A stretch of 64,000 nt of DNA, taken from NCBI GenBank assembly GCA_947253875.1, contig CAMYAM010000004.1, positions 55,772 through 119,771 on the forward strand, read 5' to 3'. The translations under genes were made by a program, and so were the position numbers. Positions 54,311 to 63,113 of this stretch are shown here, one piece after another. The notes beneath the pieces were generated by a model. The model was not told the origin of the DNA, made no database searches, and saw nothing but the letters and a program-made list of their open reading frames with translations. Source of the DNA: an uncultured Fastidiosipila sp. Lineage in GTDB: Bacteria; Bacillota; Clostridia; Saccharofermentanales; Fastidiosipilaceae. Every line of letters starts with the position of its first letter. Positions within the stretch are counted from its first letter, which is position 1.

Positions 54311-55060
54311 CTATATTAATTTGCCAATAAATCTTGCTTCTCTATCCTTAAACGTTTCTAAAATTGAGTCCAACATTTCCTCTTCAACAGCTATTAACAC
54401 TGTACTAGCAGGACCAGCAGATTTATTCAATTCAGGGTCTTCTTGTAAGTCATTATCCAGTTTAAAACTCAAACCATTGACCTCAGCCAATGTCTCAGCC
54501 TCGTATAAAATCCCCTTCGATCCAACCGGAACAATCTCTTTAACTTCAGGTAGTGATCTTAATTTTTTCACATCATCGTAACGGACCATTTTCTCTTCAA
54601 ACTTTAAAACTTCAGTTCCCATTGCTCTTCTACCGACTTGAATAACTAAATTCCCAGCCTTAGCCTTATTTATTAAAATCTTATCATTAGAGACTTCTCC
54701 TACTAAAAGAATAGAAACACTAGTCATTAAAGTAGGCATATTCTCTTCGGTACTGCCATTTTGCATTAACTCCGGGTATCCCGCTATTTCGAGCTCCGAT
54801 TTTATACCTTCTAACATCTTTTCTCCAGTAGGATTAAGTTCATTTCCAAGTAAATTAAATGTCATAGTGGGATCAGCATTTATTGCTAGCAATTCTATTA
54901 AAGCGACTCTAAGGCAATATCTTGCTGTAAGTTCAGGTGATACTTTTAAATAATCTGAAGGCTTCTCCCCACTACTTGAGGATGTATCACAGGAAAACAC
55001 TAAACTCTTTTCCCCAAAATCCATGATAGTTAAATCTCTATATCGTTTAGCCTTTTGCAC
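54311..55060 (-). CDS. AIR-synthase-like protein, putative alpha-ribazole kinase CblS (GTG start)
   Basis: The 249-residue product resembles the AIR synthase/HypE superfamily, with DTSSSSGEKPSDYLKVSPEL and ARYCLRVALIELLAINADPT in the N-terminal half, and a second half rich in small residues (NLVIQVGRRAMGTE). CblS of Listeria and Geobacillus, an alpha-ribazole kinase, belongs to this superfamily and sits in cobalamin salvage clusters. The immediate neighbour cobS supports this call, but it is inference. The start is GTG, with GGAGGT upstream. It could also be a different AIRS-like enzyme. Confidence 0.6.
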   Translation of the reverse strand: MQKAKRYRDLTIMDFGEKSLVFSCDTSSSSGEKPSDYLKVSPELTARYCLRVALIELLAINADPTMTFNLLGNELNPTGEKMLEGIKSELEIAGYPELMQNGSTEENMPTLMTSVSILLVGEVSNDKILINKAKAGNLVIQVGRRAMGTEVLKFEEKMVRYDDVKKLRSLPEVKEIVPVGSKGILYEAETLAEVNGLSFKLDNDLQEDPELNKSAGPASTVLIAVEEEMLDSILETFKDREARFIGKLI

Positions 55061-55164
55061 GTTGACACCTCCAGAACACTAATATGTTTGTTTACATTCA
55101 CTGATAAAATTATTAGTATTTTTATATTATACTGAAGATACAATTAAATGTTAAAGGACTAAAT

Positions 55165-56010
55165 ATGAAAAAATTCAAACAAAAATTGGGATTAATTCTT
55201 ATGTTATCTGCTAGCCTAATGGTCTCTGCCTGCAACACACGAACTGGAGTTGAATCGAGTGGCAATCCTCAAGAAGGTAATGAAATAGATTCTTCTGATA
55301 TTAAAGACACTGAAAACACCCACAAATTAACAGTTCCTAATAAGCTTTCTAAAAAAACCGATGGTGATTCAGAGTTAACAAGTCTAACTAGTTCTAAAGA
55401 TAACAATACTAGTCTAACGGTAAGAAAAGGTTCTAAAAGTACATCAAGTCAAGCTAAAGCAGATAATAGTATGAGTACTAATAATAAAGAGCAAGCAAAT
55501 TCTCAGAAACCTGAAGAAAAGTTCGATTTTACTCAAATTAAGCTTGAAAATAGAACTCTTGCACTCCCTTTTTCTACAAAAGACCTGATAGATCTAGGTT
55601 ATGAAAGCACAAAAACAGGAAAACTAGAGCAATATAGTTACGCGTTAGATGTCCCTTTTATTCAGAGTGATGCCAAAGATGATGTTGTAACAGTCGATAT
55701 AATCAATCTCGAAGAAAAACCAAGGCCAGTAGAATCTGCACCAGTTTATTCAATTACTATTAATAACTATGGAGTTTTCTCTAACCTAAAACTAGGTAAC
55801 GGTATTAGCTTTGACTCAAGTCGAGAAGATATTATTAAAGCACATTCTAATAAATATAGTAGTGTTGCCCAAATTAAAGGTGGCAATAACGAAACTATTA
55901 TAAAATTCAACTCCACCGAAAATAAAGAAATTAGTATTGAGTATACTCTAATAGATTCCAAAATTATTAGGATTAAGCTAACAACTGATAAATTTCTAGC
56001 TCCTCAATAA
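55165..56010 (+). CDS. Hypothetical lipoprotein
   Basis: The 281-residue protein has a signal peptide with lipobox SLMVSAC (cleavage before Cys23), a Ser/Thr/Lys-rich linker (about 30-110) and a C-terminal domain of strand pattern (LALPFSTKDLIDLGY, SITINNYGVFSNLKLGNGIS, DIIKAHSNKYSSVAQIKG) that resembles SmpA/BLIP-like small beta domains. No family name is assigned. It is divergent from the cobalamin genes and convergent with the surface protein; AAAGGA precedes the ATG. Confidence 0.6.
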   Translation: MKKFKQKLGLILMLSASLMVSACNTRTGVESSGNPQEGNEIDSSDIKDTENTHKLTVPNKLSKKTDGDSELTSLTSSKDNNTSLTVRKGSKSTSSQAKADNSMSTNNKEQANSQKPEEKFDFTQIKLENRTLALPFSTKDLIDLGYESTKTGKLEQYSYALDVPFIQSDAKDDVVTVDIINLEEKPRPVESAPVYSITINNYGVFSNLKLGNGISFDSSREDIIKAHSNKYSSVAQIKGGNNETIIKFNSTENKEISIEYTLIDSKIIRIKLTTDKFLAPQ

Positions 56011-56110
56011 TAATAGATAGGCGTTGGATATTAATTGGTTTTAGTAGTTAATTAATTAAATTTTTGCTAAACTTGCTAAAAGCAATTTTTAAAAATTCAT
56101 GTAAGAAATG

Positions 56111-56146
56111 AAAATACTCCTGGGGATTAAATCCTAGGAGTATTTT
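56111..56146. terminator. Bidirectional terminator between lipoprotein and surface protein genes
   Basis: AAAATACTCCT pairs with AGGAGTATTTT over a mid-part that is itself complementary (GGGATTAAATCCT). With T and A flanks it serves convergent transcripts. Confidence 0.8.
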
Positions 56147-56207
56147 ATATTCTCAACTTCTTTGATTTTAAAATATCACGAAGATTTTTAATTATATTTA
56201 AAGCGAA

Positions 56208-58355
56208 TTAATCTTCTTTTCTTCTAACTGCTAACATTAGTCCGGAAATTACTAATAGGAATAATGATACGCCAATTGACATTTCTACTCTCTCACCTGT
56301 TGTTGGTACCTCTGGAGTAGTTGTTGGACTTGTTGTAGGAACAGTAGAACTTGTTGTCGGAACTGTTGTAGTACCTGTTGTTCCAGTTGTAGTTGTTGTG
56401 GTTGTAGACTCTGTTGTAGTAGTAGTTGTTGTTTCTGTCGTTGTAGTAGTAGTTGTTGTTTCTGTCGTTGTAGTAGTTGTGGTTGTAGGTTTAGGTTTAT
56501 TCTTAATAATAAATCCTTCTTCCATATTTCCACTTACTTTACTTTCGTATTCTGAAATTTCTTTTTCTCTTACAGAGTACTCTATCTTTTTATCATTATT
56601 GTATTTTGGTAAATTATCAAATACAGTTTTCCAATCTGTACTTGCATCTATTTTTCTTACTTCTACTCTATACCACTCTTTTGTACCTTCTAATCTAGCT
56701 AGTAATTCAACTTCAATTGAATCTGGTCTGTTTTTGTCTTTGTTATCATTATCATCCCAGACTTTACTTACTGGTACTTTTGTAAGTTCTTTTTCAACAC
56801 CGTATATTACGGTACCATTGGATCCTATACCTCCACCACAAGTTTCAGATCTATTACCGGATATAATTACTTTACTAATACTTTTGCCAAATTCATTTAC
56901 TTGCTCGTTGGTATGTAACGCAAGGTACTGATTATGTTGTTCTAATTTGCCTTTGTGCTCTTCAGGTTTCAAGAAAGAACCATCTTCTTTTTGCCATTTA
57001 TATAAATTTCCACCAAGCATTCTATATGATATATCATATTCTGGGTGTCCAGCATGGCCAGCATATCCACCTTTCTCAACTGGAGCAGGATTTGTATTAC
57101 AGTATATAAACAACTCATTTCCAAAATTTTCAGCCTTATTTCCATATAAAGCCACACCATTAGTTACATAAATTCTTGTTAAAGAAACTGGGCAAGATGC
57201 ATATCCTGCACCAAATAATTTAGAACTATTATCTGTAATTAAAGCATTTCTTAAATAAAGTTCTCCATTATAAAAATTAAATCCTGGACCAAACCCATTT
57301 ACATAGATGCCTCCACCGCCAAAAGCATGAAGCATTTTCCCTGTACCTTTCATGGTATTATTAGTAATTCTACCAGAGTTAATATATGCTCTATTTCTAT
57401 GGGTCTTATATCCTGCTTGTATAAAAATTCCCCCACCACAAGCACCAGATGCATTAGAGTCAATAACTCCACCATCCATATTCAGCGTATTATCCCCATC
57501 CGTGGTAACGCCCTGTGAACCAATAGCAACTCCACCACCAGTTTCTTGAGAATAATTGTTTTGTACCAATGCATCACCAGATATATTAAGAACACCTACT
57601 TTATCTACACATATACCACCACCTGAAGCAGCATAGTTTGGAGCATCTTTTATATAACCAGACAGTGCCTCGTTATTCTCTATTACACCACCTGTAAAAT
57701 TAAATGTGGCACCTTCTTGAACAGAAACACCACCACCGAATGTAGCGTTATTATTTCTGATAATACCGGCACTCATATTTAAAGTACCAGAATTTACATC
57801 AATAGCACCACCTTTGGTAGATTTATTAATATCCTCTCCAGTAGCTATTTTATTGTTTTCTAGAATTGTATTTTCCGCAACAGTTAATGTTCCTAATACC
57901 TCTAATAGAGATTCTGCACTGTTACTTGCATGCTCACTATTACCATTTATTGTAATATCAGTTAACTTAGCACTATTTCCTTTATCAACTCTAAAAAGAT
58001 AATTATTATAATCATTAGCTCTATAGACTTTAGCATTTGTTCCCTTTAGAGATACATCACCTTCTAGATTAACGGTTCCTGAAACATATATAGTTTTGAT
58101 ATCTAAATTATTACTTGCCAACTCTTTAGCTTTAGCAAAAGTCTTAACGGCAGTAGCCGCACTTTTACCATTGTTATTATCATCTCCCGCCTTACCATCT
58201 AGGTAAATAGCATTAGTAGCTTCTACGGTCTCATTTTGCTCTCCTGCTTCAACATTTTGAGGCTCTGCGTTAAGATTCATACTACTAAACACAAATAAAA
58301 AGCCTAAAACTAAAGCCATCACTGAAATTAAGCTATATTTTTTAATTTTACTCAC
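56208..58355 (-). CDS. Sortase-anchored beta-helix surface protein with Cna-B domain and Thr stalk (GTG start)
   Basis: A 715-residue cell-surface protein, start GTG with AAGGAG upstream. Order: signal peptide (about 1-32), a long parallel-beta-helix region of Gly/Asn repeats (about 50-520, e.g. GGAIDVNSGTLNMSAGIIRN and GGGIFIQAG), one Cna-B domain (about 535-625; VSKVWDDNDNKDKNRPDSIEVEL to YSVREKEISEYESKVSG), a Thr/Glu tract (about 625-690), and a sorting signal VPTTGE, hydrophobic helix and RRKED tail. The sorting motif differs from LPXTG (Val for Leu). It is probably an adhesin or surface-layer protein; the target is unknown. Confidence 0.88.
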   Translation of the reverse strand: MSKIKKYSLISVMALVLGFLFVFSSMNLNAEPQNVEAGEQNETVEATNAIYLDGKAGDDNNNGKSAATAVKTFAKAKELASNNLDIKTIYVSGTVNLEGDVSLKGTNAKVYRANDYNNYLFRVDKGNSAKLTDITINGNSEHASNSAESLLEVLGTLTVAENTILENNKIATGEDINKSTKGGAIDVNSGTLNMSAGIIRNNNATFGGGVSVQEGATFNFTGGVIENNEALSGYIKDAPNYAASGGGICVDKVGVLNISGDALVQNNYSQETGGGVAIGSQGVTTDGDNTLNMDGGVIDSNASGACGGGIFIQAGYKTHRNRAYINSGRITNNTMKGTGKMLHAFGGGGIYVNGFGPGFNFYNGELYLRNALITDNSSKLFGAGYASCPVSLTRIYVTNGVALYGNKAENFGNELFIYCNTNPAPVEKGGYAGHAGHPEYDISYRMLGGNLYKWQKEDGSFLKPEEHKGKLEQHNQYLALHTNEQVNEFGKSISKVIISGNRSETCGGGIGSNGTVIYGVEKELTKVPVSKVWDDNDNKDKNRPDSIEVELLARLEGTKEWYRVEVRKIDASTDWKTVFDNLPKYNNDKKIEYSVREKEISEYESKVSGNMEEGFIIKNKPKPTTTTTTTTETTTTTTTTETTTTTTTESTTTTTTTGTTGTTTVPTTSSTVPTTSPTTTPEVPTTGERVEMSIGVSLFLLVISGLMLAVRRKED
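56410..56485 (-). repeat. Tandem repeat coding the Thr-rich stalk
   Basis: A 27-base unit encoding nine residues (Glu-Thr8) occurs in near-copies at 56434-56460 and from 56461 on, with a 24-base copy at 56410-56433. Being in whole codons, copy changes would alter stalk length without frameshift. Confidence 0.75.
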
Positions 58356-58478
58356 GTAACTTTCTCCTTATTAGAATATCCAGTAACAAATAGTAACACG
58401 AACTTAGTCTGAAAAATGTTAATTCTGACACCAAATCTATAACAAATGAAAATTCAACAAAAAATAAAACTAATAAAA

Positions 58479-61400
58479 TTAAGCAACCTGTAAATTAGAA
58501 TTAATCTTATTAACAATCTCAATTAATTCTTTTATCTGTTGAATATTTTGTTGGAACACCACAGAAATACTACCAATGCTCTTGAATGGCTCCTCTTGGA
58601 ATTGTTTTACTTCGAGATAACCATTATTCTCGAAGTATTGCATAAGTACACGCATGAACTCTGTTTGGTCTCGGTTTAAATCATAAGTATCTAGGAATTC
58701 AGCAAAAGCTTTTTGCACGGCAGCTTTGTCCAAACCTGTAATCTCACGGATTAATTGAGCTATAGGCTTCTCGCCATAATAAGACTTATAATCCTCCGCA
58801 GTACCCAGATCATGAAATAATACATTTTCTATTTCACTCAAATCAGCCGAACTAATACTCTCGTTATTATAAATTTTCTGAATTACAGGATTAGTACTTT
58901 GCTCTCTAATATATGCTTCCACCTTATCTCTATAGTTACCTAAGTTCAGTGTTTGATACATAGGAGGTTCATCTTCACTGATCTTCAAGAACTCATCTTT
59001 TAAATTTATTTCATACCATTTAGGTGGCTTCCATGGAATAAGTTGTACTAAGTCTCTTAACTCTTCACGTATCTTCTCTAATCTTATTACGGATGCTTTC
59101 TCCCAGAAGCTTTCGTCCAATAACTCATTAATTATCTCTGACTTTGCTTGAACCTGTGGAATGTTTCCTAAACTGGTCAAAGCTTGAGCAATTCCAATAA
59201 CTGTATTAACTGCTCTTGTTGGAACACGATCTAATAAGACTCCAACTTCTATGACTTGCATTAATAGATAGAAGCGCTGCACAACCTCCGCATCAGAGCT
59301 TGCATGTATCAACGGTGCAATATGCTCCTCTAACTCTGCCGTATCTAATAGACCAATGCTTTGCCAATTTAATTCTTCTTTATACTTAACTACATATTGT
59401 AAGTGTTGACGTACACGGAAGTTCTCTTCATCTAACTTGTTGATTTCTCCAAGTACTTCTCTTAATAGTTTCTCTCTTAGTTCTACATATTCTTTTTCAT
59501 CTTGATAGGCTAATGCACTTAACTCTTTGATTAAATCTACTTTTACAAGGAATAATCTCTCGGTCAAAGATCTGCCTAACTTAGTATTGTCTTCTCTCGT
59601 CGCTACTCTGAAGTATTCGAAGTTAGAGGCATAGTCGAAGATTAGGAAATATTCTTTGTCTTGTCCTGGTCCTAGTAAATCCTTACAAAGTCTAGTACCT
59701 CTACCTACCATTTGCCAGAACATGGTCTTTGAGCGAACTTTCTTGAAAAAGACTAAGTTTTGTACTTCTGGTACATCAATACCGGTATCTAGCATATTTA
59801 CAGAAATTGCTATCTGAGGGAGCTTGTCTTTTACAGAGAATCTATCAATTAAATCCTGAGCATAATTAACGTTATAAGTTATAACAGCTGCGTAATTGGG
59901 ACCTTTCTCCGGATAAAGCAAATCGAAGCGTTCCTTGATAAGGTCTGCATGTCTCTGATTCTGGGCAAAAACTATAGTCTTGCCTATGTCATTACCACTT
60001 GAGGTTCTCAATCCATGCTCCATGAAGTGCAAAATAACTTTGTCTATAGTATCTATATTAAATACCCAGTTATTAATGGCAGAACCTGCAATCTCAAATC
60101 CCACTTCATCGGCGAAAGTATCTTCGAACAGCTCCTGTTCTTCCGAACTTAAGTCATCATATTTAATACCATCAACAGGGAATTTAAGCTCTGCTTCTAC
60201 CGTTCTATAATCTACCAAGTAACCTTCATTAACTGCCTCTTCTAAATCATAGGCAAATGTAGGTACGCCATTCTCTAAGTTGAAGATCTCATAGGTATTC
60301 CTATCTATATCTTCTCGAGGTGTAGCAGTCAGTCCTAGTATCATGGAGTCGAAGTAATCAAATATCGCCTGATACTTCTTGTAGATACTTCTATGAGCTT
60401 CGTCAATGACAATTAGATCGAAGTGTCCGACAGAGAAAATTCTATCTTCCTCATCATTTCTGAGATTATCTATTGCGTTCATCATGGTTGGATAAGTGGA
60501 GAAAATCATTCTCGCAGTCCTTGGATCGTTATCGGCTCTATTACTCTCAGTAAGGTTCGCTACAGTTAACTCTGGTAAAAGCTTATTGAAATTTCGCATG
60601 GCTTGCTTAACAAGAGCTGTCCTATCTGCTAGGAAAAGTATATTCTTCGCCCAGTTTGCTCTCGTTAATACATCTACTATGGATATAGCTGTTCTAGTTT
60701 TACCAGTACCTGTTGCCATTACTAATAAGGCATCTCGCTTGTTTTGTGAAAAAGATTCCAAAGCTGAATTAATCGCTAGACGCTGATATGGTCGACTCGC
60801 TATTTCTGTATTAATTCTAACTCTGTTTAATGGGCTTTTGATTTTGCGCCTATCAATTAAGCGTTGTAAATCATCTTGGGTATAGAAGCCTGATACCTTT
60901 CTTCTGCTAACATCATCAGTGAACCACATGCTAAAACCATTAGTGATAAAGATAAATGGTCTTCTACCAAATTGTTTCTCGATTAGTTCTGCATAAAGTT
61001 CTGCTTGGTGCGCTCCCACGTTTGGATCTTTTTGGGTACGTTTAGCTTCTACCACTGCCAGAGGTAGACCGTCTTTTCCATACAAGACATAATCTGCGAA
61101 ACCTTTCTCCGACTGATTAGGCATACCTTTGAGCTCTAGCTCTTCTTCAACATTTTGTCCAAGTTTCCAACCAGCCAAAGCTAAATCCACGTTGATAAAT
61201 TCTTTTCTGGTTATCTCTTCTGTGATTGGGTCTAGCTTAAATGGAGCATGGTGGATAGTCTCTGCCTGTTGACGTTTCTCTGTGAGCTCTTCTTGGACAG
61301 TATCGTCTGCCTCTTCACGAACTTCGGCAAGAGATTTGGTGCTATCTACTTTAGCTTCTGCTACGAGCTTTTCTTTCTCTAAAGCATTTAGTCTCTCAAG

Positions 61401-61835
61401 AAGCTTCTTGGCCGTTGGGACTTTGTTCTCATCGAAAGCCCTCTCTTGGTAATTATCTCCATAGCTATAATCTATCCATTGGATAAATTCGAAAAGATTT
61501 CTCAAGGAGGTCATGGCAGTACTCTGGTTGATCTTACCGGAGTTATGGGCAGCGTTGTTTCCTGCTTTTACTATGAAGCGAATTGTATGCAAAACATCTT
61601 TACCAACTATGTCTACAAAGGTATAGTCGTTTATTAAAGCTGAGAGTCTATCGTCATATGGTAAATGTAAGTCCATATCGTACTTGTACATCCATTTGAC
61701 TGCTAATTCCAAAGCTCTACGACTCATAATGCAGGTACTGACTGTACTAGATAGCATGGCTTGTTCTGCATCAACGCAGGCTCTTGAGAACTCTTGATAG
61801 TCTGATTCTTTTAATAAAAATTTGAAGTTTGACAT
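58479..61835 (-). CDS. hsdR: Type I restriction enzyme, R subunit (HsdR)
   Basis: The motor and nuclease subunit. The N-terminal 150 residues resemble a DUF4145 domain, then an HsdR nuclease-like part with LAVVEAKRTQKDPN (PD-(D/E)xK style; Glu-x-Lys). The helicase has Walker A MATGTGKTRTAIS (about residue 370) and DEAHRS (about 478), and a C-terminal EcoEI-R-like region. Length 1118 is typical. Upstream lies hsdS then hsdM, the R-M set; a 135-base gap separates hsdS and hsdR. The ATG follows GGAGGT. All main motifs are intact. Confidence 0.94.
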   Translation of the reverse strand: MSNFKFLLKESDYQEFSRACVDAEQAMLSSTVSTCIMSRRALELAVKWMYKYDMDLHLPYDDRLSALINDYTFVDIVGKDVLHTIRFIVKAGNNAAHNSGKINQSTAMTSLRNLFEFIQWIDYSYGDNYQERAFDENKVPTAKKLLERLNALEKEKLVAEAKVDSTKSLAEVREEADDTVQEELTEKRQQAETIHHAPFKLDPITEEITRKEFINVDLALAGWKLGQNVEEELELKGMPNQSEKGFADYVLYGKDGLPLAVVEAKRTQKDPNVGAHQAELYAELIEKQFGRRPFIFITNGFSMWFTDDVSRRKVSGFYTQDDLQRLIDRRKIKSPLNRVRINTEIASRPYQRLAINSALESFSQNKRDALLVMATGTGKTRTAISIVDVLTRANWAKNILFLADRTALVKQAMRNFNKLLPELTVANLTESNRADNDPRTARMIFSTYPTMMNAIDNLRNDEEDRIFSVGHFDLIVIDEAHRSIYKKYQAIFDYFDSMILGLTATPREDIDRNTYEIFNLENGVPTFAYDLEEAVNEGYLVDYRTVEAELKFPVDGIKYDDLSSEEQELFEDTFADEVGFEIAGSAINNWVFNIDTIDKVILHFMEHGLRTSSGNDIGKTIVFAQNQRHADLIKERFDLLYPEKGPNYAAVITYNVNYAQDLIDRFSVKDKLPQIAISVNMLDTGIDVPEVQNLVFFKKVRSKTMFWQMVGRGTRLCKDLLGPGQDKEYFLIFDYASNFEYFRVATREDNTKLGRSLTERLFLVKVDLIKELSALAYQDEKEYVELREKLLREVLGEINKLDEENFRVRQHLQYVVKYKEELNWQSIGLLDTAELEEHIAPLIHASSDAEVVQRFYLLMQVIEVGVLLDRVPTRAVNTVIGIAQALTSLGNIPQVQAKSEIINELLDESFWEKASVIRLEKIREELRDLVQLIPWKPPKWYEINLKDEFLKISEDEPPMYQTLNLGNYRDKVEAYIREQSTNPVIQKIYNNESISSADLSEIENVLFHDLGTAEDYKSYYGEKPIAQLIREITGLDKAAVQKAFAEFLDTYDLNRDQTEFMRVLMQYFENNGYLEVKQFQEEPFKSIGSISVVFQQNIQQIKELIEIVNKINSNLQVA

Positions 61836-61970
61836 TGCTTGCTGTGGACCTCCTTTCTGTGTGTTTGTATTTTTGTTTTTTGTTTTATATTTTTTGTTAG
61901 TTGTTTTTCTTAGCTTTTATGTTTTTAATTATATGCAATTTTTCGTGGTTAGTTTTACTTATCCTTTATT

Positions 61971-63113
61971 CTACCCTAAATTCCCACTAAATGCCTCTTG
62001 CATTAGAGCATTAAAGAGTGTTTCCATCTCTTGTAGTGAAGCTTGAAGTTTAGCTTTTTGGGTTTCAATGGCTTCAACTTTAGCTGCGAATTGTTCTTGG
62101 AGTTCTAGTGGTGGGAGTGGGATTTCTATTGAGTAAAAATCACCATGGTTTAAATCAGGTATCGTTGATGTTCCTGCAAGTAATTTAATCCTGCTTTGTG
62201 TCGTTTTTAAATTCAAAAAATAATACAAATATTCTTTTAATAAAAGAGCCTTATTATAATTAACTTTAAAGAAATTATTATGAAACACTCCTTCTACACC
62301 AGTAACTATTTGTCCTGTATTACCAGTTCTCGTAACTAATATATCTTCTTTATTACAAATTACATTTTCACTTTTAGGGACTACATATTCTCTATCTTTC
62401 TTACCATTTAAATACTGGATAGTAATATACTCATATGAATTATCAACATACTCCTTATATCTCTTACTTTGTGCAATTTGCAGTCCTTGATTTACAATAG
62501 TTAAATTTTCAAAAATATCAGTAGCAAATTTACTATCATCAACATCTCCAAACATCTCATAAAATAAGCTTTGAACTAATTCATCTAAAGCTACTATTTG
62601 TGCCTTGCGGGTGGAGATTAGAGATTCATTTATCTTAAAATAAGAAACTAACTCCTTTTGTTTCTGAATATCTAGTAAAGGAATTGAAACATCTTTTAAA
62701 ATACTTAAATTTAAGTTTTTCTGAGCGACACCTCTTGCTATCCCTTTCATTTGCTCTTTCATAGATAGAAGATAGTAATATATATACTCTTTATTTATCC
62801 TATTATCAATTAAAGTAATACCCGCTATTGCTTGATTTGTTGTTGCATCTATATCTAATATTGCTATTTCACCAATAGTTGCGAAAATTGTATATATAAT
62901 AGTTCCCTGTTTAAATAGTTTAGCCGATGAATTTTTTAGACCACTTTCAGTAATGAACTCTTCCGTTTCACTAACATATTTAGATTTCATATCAGAAATT
63001 TTAATCCAAGGTATATCACCATTTTTCCAATAATCAACATTTGATCTTCTAGGAGTACCACCTGAACTAATTTCCGCTACATCCCCTAACTTAACCCACT
63101 CCATACTACTCAC
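61971..63113 (-). CDS. hsdS: Type I restriction enzyme, S subunit (HsdS)
   Basis: HsdS gives the DNA sequence specificity of methylation and cleavage. The 380-residue protein has two target-recognition domains, each ending with a coiled-coil spacer: KQKELVSYFKINESLISTRK (about 160) and LELQEQFAAKVEAIETQKAK (about 340). Both TRD starts look typical (VKLGDVAEISSGGTPRRSN; ATDIFENLTIVNQGLQIAQ). It overlaps the end of hsdM by 8 bases. The two TRDs differ in sequence, so a bipartite, asymmetric target is expected. Confidence 0.93.
   Translation of the reverse strand: MSSMEWVKLGDVAEISSGGTPRRSNVDYWKNGDIPWIKISDMKSKYVSETEEFITESGLKNSSAKLFKQGTIIYTIFATIGEIAILDIDATTNQAIAGITLIDNRINKEYIYYYLLSMKEQMKGIARGVAQKNLNLSILKDVSIPLLDIQKQKELVSYFKINESLISTRKAQIVALDELVQSLFYEMFGDVDDSKFATDIFENLTIVNQGLQIAQSKRYKEYVDNSYEYITIQYLNGKKDREYVVPKSENVICNKEDILVTRTGNTGQIVTGVEGVFHNNFFKVNYNKALLLKEYLYYFLNLKTTQSRIKLLAGTSTIPDLNHGDFYSIEIPLPPLELQEQFAAKVEAIETQKAKLQASLQEMETLFNALMQEAFSGNLG

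Noticed and set aside
56398..56931. Long plus-strand open frame antisense to the surface protein, rich in Val
   Set aside because: It is the complement of the Thr-codon repeat (ACA/ACT give TGT/AGT), so low-complexity, without a ribosome binding site or family match.
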